NCBI RefSeq assembly: GCF_963576545.1
Contig: NC_083639.1
Coordinates: 27,756,647-27,820,646, forward strand
Length of the DNA stretch: 64,000 nt
Reading direction: 5' to 3'
From: Limanda limanda
Lineage: Eukaryota > Chordata > Actinopteri > Pleuronectiformes > Pleuronectidae
Shown here: positions 51,339-63,462 of the stretch, one piece after another
Numbering within the stretch: the stretch's first letter is position 1
Layout: every line of letters begins with the position of its first letter
Made by a program: the position numbers and the translations under genes
Notes under the pieces: generated by a model
What the model was told of the DNA's origin: nothing
Seen by the model: only the letters and a program-made list of their open reading frames with translations
The model's database searches: none

Positions 51339-51690
51339 CAAATGAATTGGCTTTTTGAGGGCTTTAACATGCTCAACGTCTTACAAAAATTTGCAGAAAG
51401 TTAGAAAGTGGTGAAAATTTACGTATTCTGAAGGAATTTTCAATGGGCGTCGCAAAATGGCTCAACGGTGCCCCCCGAGACCCCTGGAACGTGTTCACAT
51501 TGACCGGTTTTCACAAAAATCAATATACAGGTGTATCATGACCAGACAAACAAAAAAGTCTTTAGGTGTAATTGGAAAAACACAACAGGAAGCCTGCTAT
51601 TTTGCATTTAGTGGCCATTTTGGCCATATTCCACATTTTTACTTTGATGTACTTGTACTTATTATTATTATTCAGGCAAATGAAGATGAA
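51155..51690 (-). mobile_element. AAT-tailed retroelement fragments (reversed), inserted
   Basis: On the minus strand this contains the same modules as the array at 60.8-63 kb: GGGCTGCAAAGCAGCACTGG (51204-51232 reversed), GAAAATTCCTTCAGAATACG with GCCTGAATAATAAT tail (51301-51444), the CAAGTGTATC-type middle block (51445-51658) and another truncated tail (51659-51690). It lies inside about 1 kb that separates the two halves of 3'UTR-like copy C. Confidence 0.8.
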
Positions 51691-51968
51691 GATCTACTTC
51701 AATTTGAATCTGTTTTCTTAATTTACAGTGCGTTCGGCCACCGTACATATCGTATATTGTGGCTTCATTAAATCCATGCAGCCCCATATAAGAAGCGTGA
51801 CACACATGTTAATTAACCTGGAGACTCCAAATCAGCTCTTACCCCATCGGCGAAGCTTCTTTACAACTTTGTTTGAAGTTTTTGCAGTGTTTTATTCTTG
51901 TGTTTTGATTATATTTTAAGGTGAATACGCTAAATGTCCTGCTATTAGGTTTTAATATGCACAAAACC

Positions 51969-52205
51969 AGTATATATTCAAGTATCTTATGTAAAGTATC
52001 CTGTAAATAAACGTGTTATCCTTCTCTGCTTGGTCACATCTTTGATCCAGGTGTGAGGATCATAGACAGAAACCTATGAAGAGTAAAGAGGTTTCTTCAT
52101 TAACAACAACTTGATTAAGTAGAAATATTAAATGGAAATTTTTTCCCCCGATCGTGTTTTAAAACACCTTCTAAGGAAAACGTTAATTTGATAATTAATG
52201 TATTT
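51969..52205 (+). repeat. 3'UTR-like module, copy C, right half
   Basis: TATATATTCAAGTATCTTATG, TAAATAAACGTGTTATCC, CAGAAACCTATGAAGAGT, CGATCGTGTTTTAAAACACC and GATAATTAATGTATTTC continue the module exactly where the left half stops at 50972. About 50 extra bases lie at 52090-52145. Confidence 0.82.
52006..52011 (+). terminator. Candidate polyadenylation signal (AATAAA)
   Basis: AATAAA followed within 25 bp by a GT- and T-rich stretch (CGTGTTATCCTTCTCTGC). The same signal is kept in modules A and B. If the 50-kb frame is transcribed, this is its likely 3' end. Confidence 0.3.
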
Positions 52206-52214
52206 CAACGTGCT

Positions 52215-52228
52215 GTTGCCATGGGAAC
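52215..52228. promoter_or_regulatory. RFX X-box-like site
   Basis: GTTGCCATGGGAAC, 13 of 14 positions of the RFX consensus. It lies just right of module C. Sequence match only. Confidence 0.35.
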
Positions 52229-52372
52229 GACAGGCGGCTTTGACCTCGAGTGAATAACGACCAGAAAACTTCACAATGGTGGTTGAAAGACTCGCTGCAG
52301 TGCATTGTGGGACACAGCTGCTCATATCAGAGAGGCTCATGGGCTGGTCCATCATCTTGACACCTCTGGCAT

Positions 52373-52417
<45 letters not shown>

Positions 52418-53381
52418 AGTGGGTTGACAGAGTGACACAATGATGGAGTGACCCAAGTTTGCGTAGACAGTGAATGTGTGACGCTGTGTAGATGTGTGTG
52501 TGTGTGTGTATTTGTTTCTGTTTCCTCTCTGTGGGACATTTTCCAATATAAACACAGCATTTCTGAGCTCCTGGTTAAGATCTGTGTTAGGAGGTGAACT
52601 GTGGTTAAGTTTAGGTTAGAGTTCGGTTTAAATCACTCATGGTTACGGTGCTGGTTGCAGTGTATAACAGGAGTAGCCGTGCAAACCTGTGTGTATGAGA
52701 GAGACTTGTGTGCTTCATATTGTGGAGTTTGTGTTGATGTACTTTTCCTCAGACTTGCTCCACAGGCTCTGGATTCTGACTCATGCTTCCACTCTGATCT
52801 CAGCTGTTCTTTAAGTCCTTTGTCTTTTTTCTTGCATGCAGCTCTTCTCAGCAATTAACCACATTATTTACTGAATGTATATATTTATAACGTCCTGACA
52901 TTTACATTCACACAATGTCTAATCTATTTCTCACTGGATGAGTATCCTCTTGCAATCAGTGTCCTGAAGGGTCCGTGTATCGTGAGATAATGAAAACAAC
53001 ACACATGTGAGTTAAATCCTGACCTGACTCTGGTTTTCTGGTTTCAGTAAAAATCAACAGCTCCACTTCAGTTCGGTTTCATTGTTGAATAAATACACAT
53101 ATTATCACAGAGGCAGGTCTGTAGCTCTTTAGGGAACAAAGCTGCTTGATGAAAAGCATGTTTTGAGCGTAAGTTGCACGATGGATGAAGGTCGACTCAT
53201 CAGGATCAAGTCACAGGTCAATTCCTCACCTTTAAGAGGAGGCAACTATTCAGTTCATCATGTTTATCTCCAAGATCAACACAGTGACCTGGTGTATTCA
53301 CTACTCTCCACCTGCCCAGGGTGTGCTATATAAAACAAACATTGACTTTATATATTGAAAAGTGAAGCTTAATTATCCCAA
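52229..53381. other. Non-coding stretch
   Basis: GT tracts at 52373-52418 (with TATA interruption) and 52493-52509. No gene. Confidence 0.45.
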
Positions 53382-53395
53382 ACGCCCCCTAGTGC
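53382..53395 (-). promoter_or_regulatory. CTCF-like core, minus orientation
   Basis: Reads GCACTAGGGGGCGT on the minus strand; the central CACTAGGGGGCG matches the CTCF core perfectly and the two end positions do not. Sits in a sequence block (53340-53600) that looks like another dispersed fish repeat. Confidence 0.35.
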
Positions 53396-53918
53396 CTGGA
53401 TGCATGATAAACCCTGTATCCTTCAATATTTACTGTCCATCTCTCGTGGCTACATATGAAGACAGATTGTGTCACATGACTCGATTGTCCAATTTCAAAG
53501 GCTCCTTGAAATGTGGCCAACGAATAAAGGATCAAACACCCATTTTTGGATCCTTCACTGCTTGGGCCCGTATATCCCAGGATGCATTGCACAGCCCCTG
53601 ATGAAGCTAGCGTGGGGGTTGAAGCTGCAGTCAGGACAGTTTCTATTGAAGATGATGAAGGTGCAGCTTTTGTGGGTTGTGCGTCTGTTTGTCACCTCTG
53701 TGCAACTTAATGCACGTTGACCAATCTTTCTTTAAAATGAACACAGTCATCGTTTGCTCAGTTTTACATCTGTTAGTGAGAGAAACAACAAGCAGTGTGG
53801 AAAATCAGCTTAAAGCAGCAAAATCCTCTTAATTTTCATATTTTTGTTTACGTAGAAAGTAGATTTAATGAAGATGAAGATGTATCTCCAATCCATGACT
53901 TCATTACATGCTGTGTGG

Positions 53919-53981
<63 letters not shown>

Positions 53982-54594
53982 TGTGTGGACAATTTACAGT
54001 GGTTAATAAATATGTCTTGTTTATGATGTGGAGGAGAAATTGCCTCCATCTATCATTGTTTGAACATATAAACGCACTTGCACATAAAAAAGCATCTACT
54101 AATATACACACAGCTCCATTAAAGTGTTGAGGTCAACACACACACACACACACACACACACAGTGAAAAAGGTTTCCAATAAAGTCTTACTATAATAAAA
54201 TCCTTATTATTTACATGATAACACGCTGCTGCACACACACAGACACACACACACACACTCTCACACACACACACACACACAAACACAAACACACACACTT
54301 AGTATTAAAAACACAGATATGAGAGCAGCTGTGGTTTTATTTAGGTAAAAGTAACAGGGCGTGGCTGGAACAGGATATAAAAGCATAAAATAAACAACAA
54401 CCCCCCAACACACAATCTCATACTGATGCATGCAGACACACTATTTCATGCACAATGAGAATCACCAGCTCTGCAGACCAGTCATGAGCTGCAGGAAATA
54501 TGATCATAATCTCCTGTTCCTGAAGAGAAACGCTATGATGTCTCTGACCTTTTGATTTGAAAATATCACCACAATATAGGTTTGTTTCTTTCAG
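53396..54594. other. Non-coding stretch rich in dinucleotide tracts
   Basis: 53430-53620 contains TGACTCGATTGTCCAATTTC and GCTTGGGCCCGTATATCCC, strings I associate with fish transposable elements but cannot name. (GT)n 53921-53980, (CA)n 54135-54162 and interrupted CA 54234-54297. No gene. Confidence 0.45.
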
Positions 54595-54870
54595 TGTGTT
54601 CGAAGAGTTATAGAGTTAAATCACTTTGACCTCTGACCCCAGTTTCTAATCAGTTCATCCTTGAGTCCAGGTAAAGAGATGTAGTGAAATCAAATCACCT
54701 CGGGGGGTTTCTGGGATATTACCTCCACGAATCATACGCTGTGAAGTCCCTTCGACCTTGAGCTTTGACATTTGAGTCAAAAAAAGACATTTGTTCTAAA
54801 TTCGAAAAACCCTACCTCAAGACGTCTGTGAGATGTAGCGTTCAGGACGACGTGGAAACGTGAGCCTCTG
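54595..54870 (+). repeat. TGACCTTTGACC interspersed repeat, copy 2
   Basis: TCACTTTGACCTCTGACCCC, AATCAGTTCATCCTTGAGTC, CCTTCGACCTTGAGCTTTGA, CTCAAGACGTCTGTGAG and GTTCAGGACGACGTGG keep the order of copy 1 at 46625, more diverged. Confidence 0.6.
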
Positions 54871-55959
54871 GTCCAGCAGGCGCCATAAAAAACACATGAC
54901 CTGTCTGAGCGGAGACAAATATTAGTGTCTGTTTTTTATGTGACGTAGTAAAAAGAACACACACATGGACACACACTTATCGCTGACAGTTTCATGGAGC
55001 TGCTCCTGCACGTCTGTCCCAGCCGCTCTCCTCCTGCAAACAGCCGATAAAAAACAACCTGCACTCATTGACACTGACCTGCAGACAAGTTGCTTTCTGG
55101 TGATTTCATTGCTCCCGGGTGTAATATTCTCATATCAGTGCGGCGCGGCAGCACTTCCTGTCAAACAGCCAACGCCTGCTCAGACAAATCTCCTGCAGGT
55201 CCCACTCTACATAAACAAAAAGAGGAAGAAGGAAACAGGAGGTTCTGCACTGAACATTGGATTTTGTTCACGACAAACAAGTCTTTAAAGCCTTGGGATG
55301 TAAATTAAGACATTTATGGAAATCTAGAAATCATCTAACAATCTGTGGCTTGTTTCGGTTCTTTTGTCTGATTGTCCTTTAGGTTTTTTATTGTTTCCCA
55401 ATGCTACAGCTGTTTATGTCCCATAGGTTCATAGTGATAATGCTGTTGTTCCATATCGTTTTAATTAGATTCACTCACGTTGGATTTATCAGATCTCTTT
55501 TGCGTCCACAAGAGCCAGTGGCCAGAGGCTTCATGTTTTCAGGTTATTAATACGTCCGTCATATTCCTGTGAAAACCAGTTTCTTCAATTTCTGATTTGG
55601 ATAAACATGTTTTTCATCCTCTTGAACATGAAATCTCAAGTCTCCCTGTAAACCACTGGACTGTGATTCTGGTTATCAGTCCTCAACCAAACTGAATGAC
55701 TTGTACTCGCACTGATCCGAACCCCTGCTCTCTGACCTTTTGGTTTGCTCCCTTTTCTCCTCTGGTTTTTATTTCCTGCTCTTCCTCGTCTTTTTTAGTC
55801 CTATTCATTACTCTTTTTAATCCTCCTCTTCCGTTATTTCTCTTATCTTCTCTCCTTGTCCTCAACCTTCTTCTTCTTCTTCTTCTTCTGCTTCTTCACT
55901 TCTCTCCTCCCTCCTGCTTTGCTCTTTATGTCCTCTTATCTCCGTTAAAAAGACATTTC

Positions 55960-56008
<49 letters not shown>

Positions 56009-56153
56009 ATTTGTGTGTGTGTGTGTGTGTGTGCAGCTACTCTTAGTATTTACCAGAATTTAAATTTGGCACATAAACAGCTTTATAAATATTGGTATTA
56101 GCAAGTGGGCATAAGCAGCTTGTCTATTTGTGAGCATGTGTGCATGTGTGCAT

Positions 56154-56190
<37 letters not shown>

Positions 56191-56574
56191 GAGTCATGAC
56201 TCTGCATCCAACTGCCTCATTAAGGTATTTAGTCAGGCCTTTATTTAAGTATTAGGCTGAGGGACTGTATAGAGCTTATCCTATTTAAACACCTCCTATG
56301 TGTGTGTGTGGGTGTGTGTTTTTGTGTGTGGGTGTGTGTGTGTTTGTGTGCATGCTCGCAATATACACAGTGTTTTTGAAGACAGAGTGGTGACAGAGGT
56401 AGATTAAGGAAAAATATAAAGATGAAAGAAAAATGAGGACAGCAAATAAAATAGTTATGTTTTGCTCGAGGATTGTGGATCATCTTCATATATATTTTTT
56501 TTGGGAAAATGAGAAAGTTGTGTCTGTTTTGCTGAAGTTGGCGACATTTATGGTTCAATATACTGATTGGAATT
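54871..56574. other. Non-coding stretch
   Basis: CTT triplet run at 55868-55892, GT tracts at 55963-56033, 56151-56190 and 56298-56350. 55700-55920 is pyrimidine-rich. No gene. Confidence 0.45.
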
Positions 56575-56660
56575 TGGTGTTGGAAGGTCAAAGGTCAAGG
56601 TCACAGTGTCCTCCTGCTCTTTGAAAAAAGAAGGTGCACCAGTTGATGGAGGCATAGAGT
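56575..56660 (+). repeat. Short fragment of a GGTCAAAGGTCAAGG repeat
   Basis: AAGGTCAAAGGTCAAGGTCA then TGCACCAGTTGATGGAGGC resembles the end of a common fish repeat; too short to classify. Confidence 0.4.
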
Positions 56661-57399
56661 TCATACTGTGTTAATAAATTGAAAGTAGCTCCATGTCACA
56701 TTGAGACGGATCCAGCTGAATGCAGACGTGCTGTCGTTCATCGAGCTGCTGGAGGGAAGCCTCACGCAGCGGGGGGGCTCAGGCAGCGGGGGGGCACGAG
56801 ACACCGTCCTCCACGTGTTCTGACTTTTTATCCTCAGCCTGTTCACGTCTGGAATAAACTGTCTGTTTAATGTGAGGGAACACAGGTGGTTTCTCCCGGA
56901 GGTTTCACTCTGACGGGTTCTTCATGAAAACATGGAAATCTGAAATGTTTCTCCTGACTGTTGTAGACAGACGTGCGTCCCGATGTGTAGTTTCTGTTTG
57001 TTCTCTCCGCAGTAGGTTTACTTATCGAAGATGAACGTTTGGTTTGCAAACAGAAGAACTCATCTGATCCTCATTCCACATGAATGTTCCCTCACAGCAG
57101 AGGAATCTGCTCTCTCTCTCCTGGCCGAGGGATTAGAGTCTGAATCACGAGGATCGGGTCAAACTGTAGCTTTCATCTTTCTGTGTGGCGTCTGAATGCA
57201 AACAGGAAATATTAATCACTTTTGTACACAGTATAGAATCTGTTATATTCAAAATTTAATTTATTTCACAGCTAAATTAAACTGAAGTTACATTAAATCG
57301 AATAGAATCATAACTTTCGCACCAAATCCATCATGTTCATTTTGGACATATTTCTAAACCTAGTTCCTTCATCTCCTGTATCATCCAGCGCATGAAACA
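56661..57399. other. Non-coding stretch
   Basis: Two G-runs at 56770-56777 and 56789-56795 in a GC-rich patch. No gene. Confidence 0.45.
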
Positions 57400-57640
57400 A
57401 CCTGCCCACATATTAAACCACGTTTAATTCAGGTGGATCCAGATTTTTATTTGGATCTGCACCAAATTGCACTGATAGATTCAAGTCCCTAAAATATGTC
57501 TGATTCTGGAAAATGCCAAAAAAAACCTCTATCTCATATCCGCCTTTTTCTCCGCAGCGATGCCAAAACGTTATGGTTTCTTTCTTATCCAATATCCAAT
57601 CCCTCCAGCAAGTTTAGTGGAAATATATTTCATGGATTAG
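57400..57640 (+). repeat. Degenerate interspersed repeat (LINE-tail type), second copy
   Basis: CAGGTGGATCCAGATTTTTA, TTTGGATCTGCACCAAATTG and CCCTCCAGCAAGTTTAGTGG are in the order expected for the family represented at 44600-44766, covering a more upstream part. Confidence 0.5.
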
Positions 57641-57760
57641 ATGAAGGGAACAAAGGAGAGGAAGCGGTGGAGAGAGGTAAAGGTTAAGATGTGTCTCAAC
57701 CTTGTTTCTGACTTGACTGAGCATTCAGCAACCTTCACCCCAGGGCTCTGTCCTCTCTCT

Positions 57761-57761
<1 letters not shown>

Positions 57762-57810
<49 letters not shown>
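57762..57810. repeat. (GT)n microsatellite
   Basis: About 49 bp of GT, preceded by a short TC run. Confidence 0.95.
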
Positions 57811-57811
<1 letters not shown>

Positions 57812-57970
57812 TCTGTGTGTGTCTGAGGAGGCAGCGGAAGACGAACTTCGAGGTCAAAGGAAAATCATTAAGACATCAGAGACAGGTGGAGAAAGGAAGG
57901 CAGACGGAAAGTGAAGTGTGGAAAATGGAAATGTGGGAGTGACTGTTTGTTTGTCTCTTTATCGATCTTG

Positions 57971-58090
57971 TGGTCTGCTGGCGACCTGCAGGGCGTAACC
58001 CCGCCTCTCACCCAATGTCAGCTGGGATTGACTCCAGCACCCCCCCCCCGACCGCGAAGCAGCAGGCTCAAGTTAATGGATGAATGGAAA
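57971..58090 (+). mobile_element. L2-type LINE 3' end
   Basis: GGCGACCTGCAGGGCGTAAC, CCCGCCTCTCACCCAATGTC, AGCTGGGATTGACTCCAGCA and a TTAATGGATGAATGGA tail are the well-known 3' end of fish L2-like LINEs. Heavily 5' truncated, with an expanded C run in the middle. Confidence 0.8.
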
Positions 58091-59563
58091 CTGCCTTTCA
58101 ATGCTGCAGTTGCAAGGTGGAGCTTCTATCTGCATGTTAAACACTGTGGTTGTTGTTTGTATCTTATTTAATATAAATGGTTATACGTTTATTTGATTGT
58201 TTTGGGGTAAAGTACGCCAATATTGTACAAAAGGTACTGGATAAATTGTGTTTATATACTGGATTGTGTACTTGGTCTTTGAGCGACACACAATCACAGC
58301 CAGAGAAACAAACTCTTTAACTTTCTCTTCACGGGATTCGAACCTGAGACCTCGAGGCCAAAGCTCTGATTCTGAAAAGCTTCCGTACGTGAACGTTTGA
58401 CAGATAATTGGACTTGACAGAGTTCAGATTGATTCAATAATTAATCAGACAAACGCAGGAAACCAAAATGTCAGCAGATGCATAATTACAGCCTGTGGTG
58501 ATTGAGACAAAATGTAAAAAACTCGTGCAGTGAATACACAACACCTGGATGTCCTGCCACACAGTGGAGGTAAAGAAGTGGCCATCAGTTACACACACAG
58601 AGACGCACACTCCCAGTCCACACTGTGAGTGTGTCCCCGGGCTGTGGTTCCCATTAACATCCTATATGTGCTGCAGTGGTGAGCGCCTGCGGTGCCAATC
58701 AGCTGGAATGCCAGTCTGCGGCCGCTGGCAGGAGCTGCACTTCTTACATCCCGCTATCTCGCTGTTTTCTTTCTGCCGCCTCCTGCAGGGAGAGGGACGG
58801 AGAGAAACACACAGATAATCAGAAAGGTGGAGAGGAGGAGATAAGGAGGAGGAGGAGGAGGAGGAGGAGAAGGAGGAGGGAGGTGCAAGCAGGTGACGGA
58901 CACACTCAGTCAGAGAAATCCATGTTTCTGCTGGGTTTTACAGGTCGTTGGAACACATCAAAAACAAATTTAAACTGTGTATTTAACTCTTTTACTCATT
59001 TCAAGAGGGTAACATGCGAAATACTCTGATTTGCCTTCATCGGACGTGACAGCGAAGATCTTAAAATCCCATTTCCCCCCAGCTTTAAAGTTATTATATT
59101 GAAGCTTGACCACATGAAAGTTTAAGTTTATCCAAGACTCATTGAGGAGTGTTTGTTTTCTGTTGCAGCTCTGGAGACGTTCAGGTAAACAGTGTAGCCA
59201 GGTTTAAGTTATGACTACGTACTATGTTGTACTGTGTAATATGTTGTGAGTTCTTAATATGTTGTGTACTGATATGTTCACACTGGGAATCAGAGAGAGT
59301 CAGTGCTCAAAGAGAGAGAGAGAGAGAGAGAGAGAGACACACACACACAGCTCTACAGAGGAATAACAGTGTAAAACATCAAGTTGAAGATGTTTATTGT
59401 TGTAGAATATAAAATTATTATGGGAGAAATACAGTAAATATTTATAAATATATATACGATACACATGCAGGGTTTGCATCGATCGACTGCTCCTCAGAGA
59501 CTTTCCTCTTTTGTGTTTGTATTTATTGGACAAACAAGAGGAGGATGTAGCGTGAGCTGTGTG
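58091..59563. other. Non-coding stretch
   Basis: GGA-rich 58828-58880 and (GA)n 59310-59336 followed by CA. A tRNA-like B box on the minus strand near 58336 is not part of a foldable tRNA. No gene. Confidence 0.5.
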
Positions 59564-60731
59564 AGAACTCACAACTCACAACTCACAACTCGGATCTCAC
59601 AACTCACGACTCACGACTCACAAATCAGAACTCAGAACTCACAACTCGGATCTCACGACTCACAACTCACAACTCACAACTCACGACTCTCGACTCACAA
59701 CTCACGACTCACAACTCACAACTCGGATCTCACGACTCACGACTCACGACTCACGACTCACGACTCACGACTCACGACTCACGACTCTCGACTCACAACT
59801 CACGACTCACAACTCACAACTCGGATCTCACGACTCACGACTCACGACTCACAACTCGGATCTCACGACTCACAACTCACAACTCTCGACTCACCACTCA
59901 CGACTCACGACTCACAACTCACATCTCACGACTCACGACTCACGACTCACGACTCACGACTCACGACTCACGACTCACGACTCACGACTCACGACTCACG
60001 ACTCACGACCCACAACTCACATCTCACGACTCACGACTCACGACTCACGACTCACGACTCACAACTCACATCTCACGACTCACGACTCACGACTCACGAC
60101 TCACGACTCACGACTCACGACTCACAACTCACATCTCACAACTCACAACTCACAACTCAGTCGAAGTCAAATCGGCCCAGAACTCACAACTCACAACTCA
60201 GAAATCAGAACTCACAACTCACAACTCACAACTCACAACTCACAACTCACAACTCACAACTCACAACTCACAACTCACAACTCACAACTCACAACTCACA
60301 ACTCACAACTCAGAAATCAGAACTCACAACTCACAGATCACAGATCACAACTCACAACTCACAACTCACAACTCACAACTCACAACTCACAACTCACATC
60401 TCACAACTAACAACACACAACTCACAACTCACAACTCAGTCGAAGTCAAATCAGCCCAGAGCTCACAACTCACAACTCACAACTCACAACTCACAACTCA
60501 CAACTCACAACTCACAACTCACAACTCACATCTCAGAAATCAGAACTCACAACTCACATCTCACAACTCACAACTCACAACTCAGTCGAAGTCAAATCAG
60601 CCCAGAACTCACAACTCACAACTCACAACTCACTACTCACAACTCACGACTCACGACTCACGACTCACAACTCACAACTCACAACTCACAACTCACAACT
60701 CACAACTCAGAAATCACAACTCACAACCCAC
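59564..60731. repeat. 7-bp minisatellite (AACTCAC / GACTCAC), about 1.17 kb
   Basis: Tandem heptamers AACTCAC and GACTCAC with occasional eight-base units (GGATCTCAC). GACTCAC predominates at 59690-60115, AACTCAC elsewhere. A 23-bp spacer (CAGTCGAAGTCAAATC, then GGCCCAG or AGCCCAG) interrupts at 60158, 60437 and 60583. Because the unit is 7 bp and lacks stops, all three plus frames read the same heptapeptide (LTTHNSQ or LTTHDSR); the resulting 431-codon frame is an artefact. Confidence 0.96.
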
Positions 60732-60819
60732 CAACTGCTCTAAAACAGCTGAGTAGGTAGAAAAAGGGTTAAACATTCAAAAATCTAAATCGTGAAAACA
60801 GAGAAAAACAACTCTATAA

Positions 60820-62144
60820 TGAAAATTCCTTCAGAATATGTAAATTTTCACCACTTTCTAACTTTCTGCAAATTTTGGTAGGAAGTTGAGCATGTTAAAG
60901 CCCTCAAAAAGCCATTTCATTTGCCTGAATAATAATAATAATAATAAGTACAAGTGTATCAAAGAAAAAATGTGGAATATGGCCAAACTGGCCACTAAAT
61001 GCAAAATAGCAGGCTTCCTGTTGTGTTTTTCCAATTGCACCAAGAGACTTTTTTGTTTGTCTGGTCATGATACACCTTTTATATCGATTTTTGTGAAGAT
61101 AGGTCAATGGGAACACCTTCCGGGGGTCTCGGGCTGTCTCGGGGGGCACCGTTGAGCCATTTTGCGACGCCCATTGAAAATTCCTTCAGAATACGTAAAT
61201 TTTCACCACTTTCTAACTTTCTGCAAATTTTGGTAAGAAGTTGAGCATGTTAAAGCCCTCAAAAAGCCAATTCATTTGCCTGAATAATAATAATAATGAA
61301 TAACAATAATAAGTACAGATCCAATTAGACATTGAAAATTCCTTCAGAATACGTAAATTTTCACCACTTTCTAACTTTCTGCAAATTTTGGTAAGAAATT
61401 GAGCATGTTAAAGCCCTCAAAAAGCCAATTCATTTGCCTGAATAATAATAATAATAATAATAATAAAAATTTTAGGGCTGCAAAGCAGCACTGGGTGGGC
61501 CCGAGCACATCCATTTTGAAGCGTTGCATGCTTTTTGTCTGAAAAAACAAAAATAACCAGTTCTGAGAGAGAGAGAGACGTAACCTTTGCAAGACATAAA
61601 GTTTCCTTTGATCTAGGAAGACTGAAATCAAAGGATTCATGGTCCATGTATGTCCGCGTTACAGAACATCGTGTTTTAATGGCGTGTAATCAAACTTTGA
61701 CACCACGCCACGGTCACACCGTGTGATTAAAATAAAATCTGTCAGTCAGTTTTTATCTCCATCTTGTTGTGATGACACTCATCTCAATTTGAAGTTGATC
61801 CGATGAAAACCCTGGTACAAGTGTATCAAAGAAAAAATGTGGAATATGGCCAAAATGGCCACTAAATGCAAAATAGCAGGCTTCCTGTTGTGTTTTTCCA
61901 ATTGCACCAAGAGACTTTTTTGTTTGTCTGGTCATGATACACCTGTATATCGATTTTTGTGAAGATAGGTCAATGGGAACACCTTCTGGGGGTCTCGGGG
62001 GGTCTCGGGGGGCACCGTTGAGCCATTTTGCGACGCCCATTGAAAATTCCTTCAGAATATGTAAATTTTCACCACTTTCTAACTTTCTGCAAATTTTGGT
62101 AAGAAGTTGAGCATGTTAAAGCCCTCAAAAAGCCATTTCATTTG

Positions 62145-62186
<42 letters not shown>

Positions 62187-62993
62187 GGAAGGAAGATAAG
62201 AAGCGATGGAGAAAAGAAGACAATACAACATTAATATTAACTAACATTTTTAGGGCTGCAAAGCAGCACTGGGTGGGCCCGAGCACATCCATTTTGAAGC
62301 ATTGCATGCTTTTTGTCTGAAAAAACAAAAATAACCAGTTCTGAGAGAGAAAGAGACGTGACCTTTGCAAGACATAAAGTTTCCTTTGATCTAGGAAGAC
62401 TGAAATCAAAGGATTCATGGTCCATGTATGTCCGCGTTACAGAACATCGTGTTTTAATGGCGATTAATCAAACTTTGACACCACGCCACGGTCACACCGT
62501 GTGATTAAAAAAAAATCCGTCAGTCAGTTTTTATCTCCATCTTGTCGTGATGACACTCATCTCAATTTGAAGTTGATCCGATGAAAACCCTGGTACAAGT
62601 GTATCAAAGAAAAAATGTGGAATATGGCCAAAATGGCCACTAAATACAGAATATCAGGCTTCCTGTTTTGTTTTTACAATTGCACCCAGAGACTTTTTTG
62701 TTTGTTTGGTCATGATAGACCTGTATATCGATTTTTGTGAAGACAGGTCAATGGGAACACCTTCCGGGGGTCTCGGGGGGCACTGTTGAGCCATTTTGCG
62801 ACGCCCATTGAAAATTCCTTCAGAATACGTAAATTTTCACCACTTTCTAACTTTCTGCAAATTTTGGTAAGAAGTTGAGCATGTTAAAGCCCTCAAAAAG
62901 CCAATTCATTTGCCTGAATAATAATAATAATAATCATTACAATTTCAATAGGGTCTCACCAGACACCTTTGATGTCTGTGCTCGGGCCCTAAT
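60820..62993 (+). mobile_element. Head-to-tail array of 5'-truncated AAT-tailed retroelement units
   Basis: Three modules recur in fixed order. H begins TAGGGCTGCAAAGCAGCACT and ends CGATGAAAACCCTGG. M begins TACAAGTGTATCAAAG and ends TTTTGCGACGCCCA. T begins TGAAAATTCCTTCAGAATA and ends GCCTGAATAATAAT. The order along the array is T (60820), M-T (60948), T (61332), H-M-T (61471), H-M-T (62251), ending CTGTGCTCGGGCCCTAATA at 62975-62993. Every copy keeps T with an (AAT)n tail and is cut at a different 5' point, as expected of non-LTR retroelement copies. No reverse transcriptase is present; family name uncertain. Confidence 0.85.
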
Positions 62994-63177
62994 AACTGTA
63001 TATTCTACAGTTCTCACTTTTCTCCTGCTCAACCAATAGAGAAGCTCCCCCCCCCCCCTCCAATTAAAAACTATTTAAATGTTAATGAAGCAGGAATGCA
63101 GTGCTCCATATTCATTATTAGCCATTATCCATAATCCGACCCATAGAAAATAACTTCTCTGGGAATAAATATTGATG

Positions 63178-63216
<39 letters not shown>

Positions 63217-63413
63217 TGTGAATTTCCCTTTATTCCGTTTTTTGACACTCTGTTTGCATAAATCTTCTCGCCGTGAAGTCTATAAAGAGAATTTGTGAAA
63301 ATATGAGTCGTCATAAGTGAGCTCCCCCCCCCCCTCATTCAGCTCTGCTTGTCTGCTGTTCTTTGTTTATTTGTTTGGATCCAATTAGCACAAAATCCTG
63401 CCTCAGTTTGGTG

Positions 63414-63462
<49 letters not shown>

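Noticed and set aside
58320..58395. tRNA-like B box on the minus strand (GGTTCGAATCCCG)
   Set aside because: The flanking bases do not form a T stem and no A box or acceptor stem is found; at most a decayed SINE piece.
59465..60760. 431-codon open frame of LTTHNSQ/LTTHDSR heptapeptides
   Set aside because: A 7-bp unit without stops reads as the same heptapeptide in all frames; the frame is a by-product of the minisatellite.
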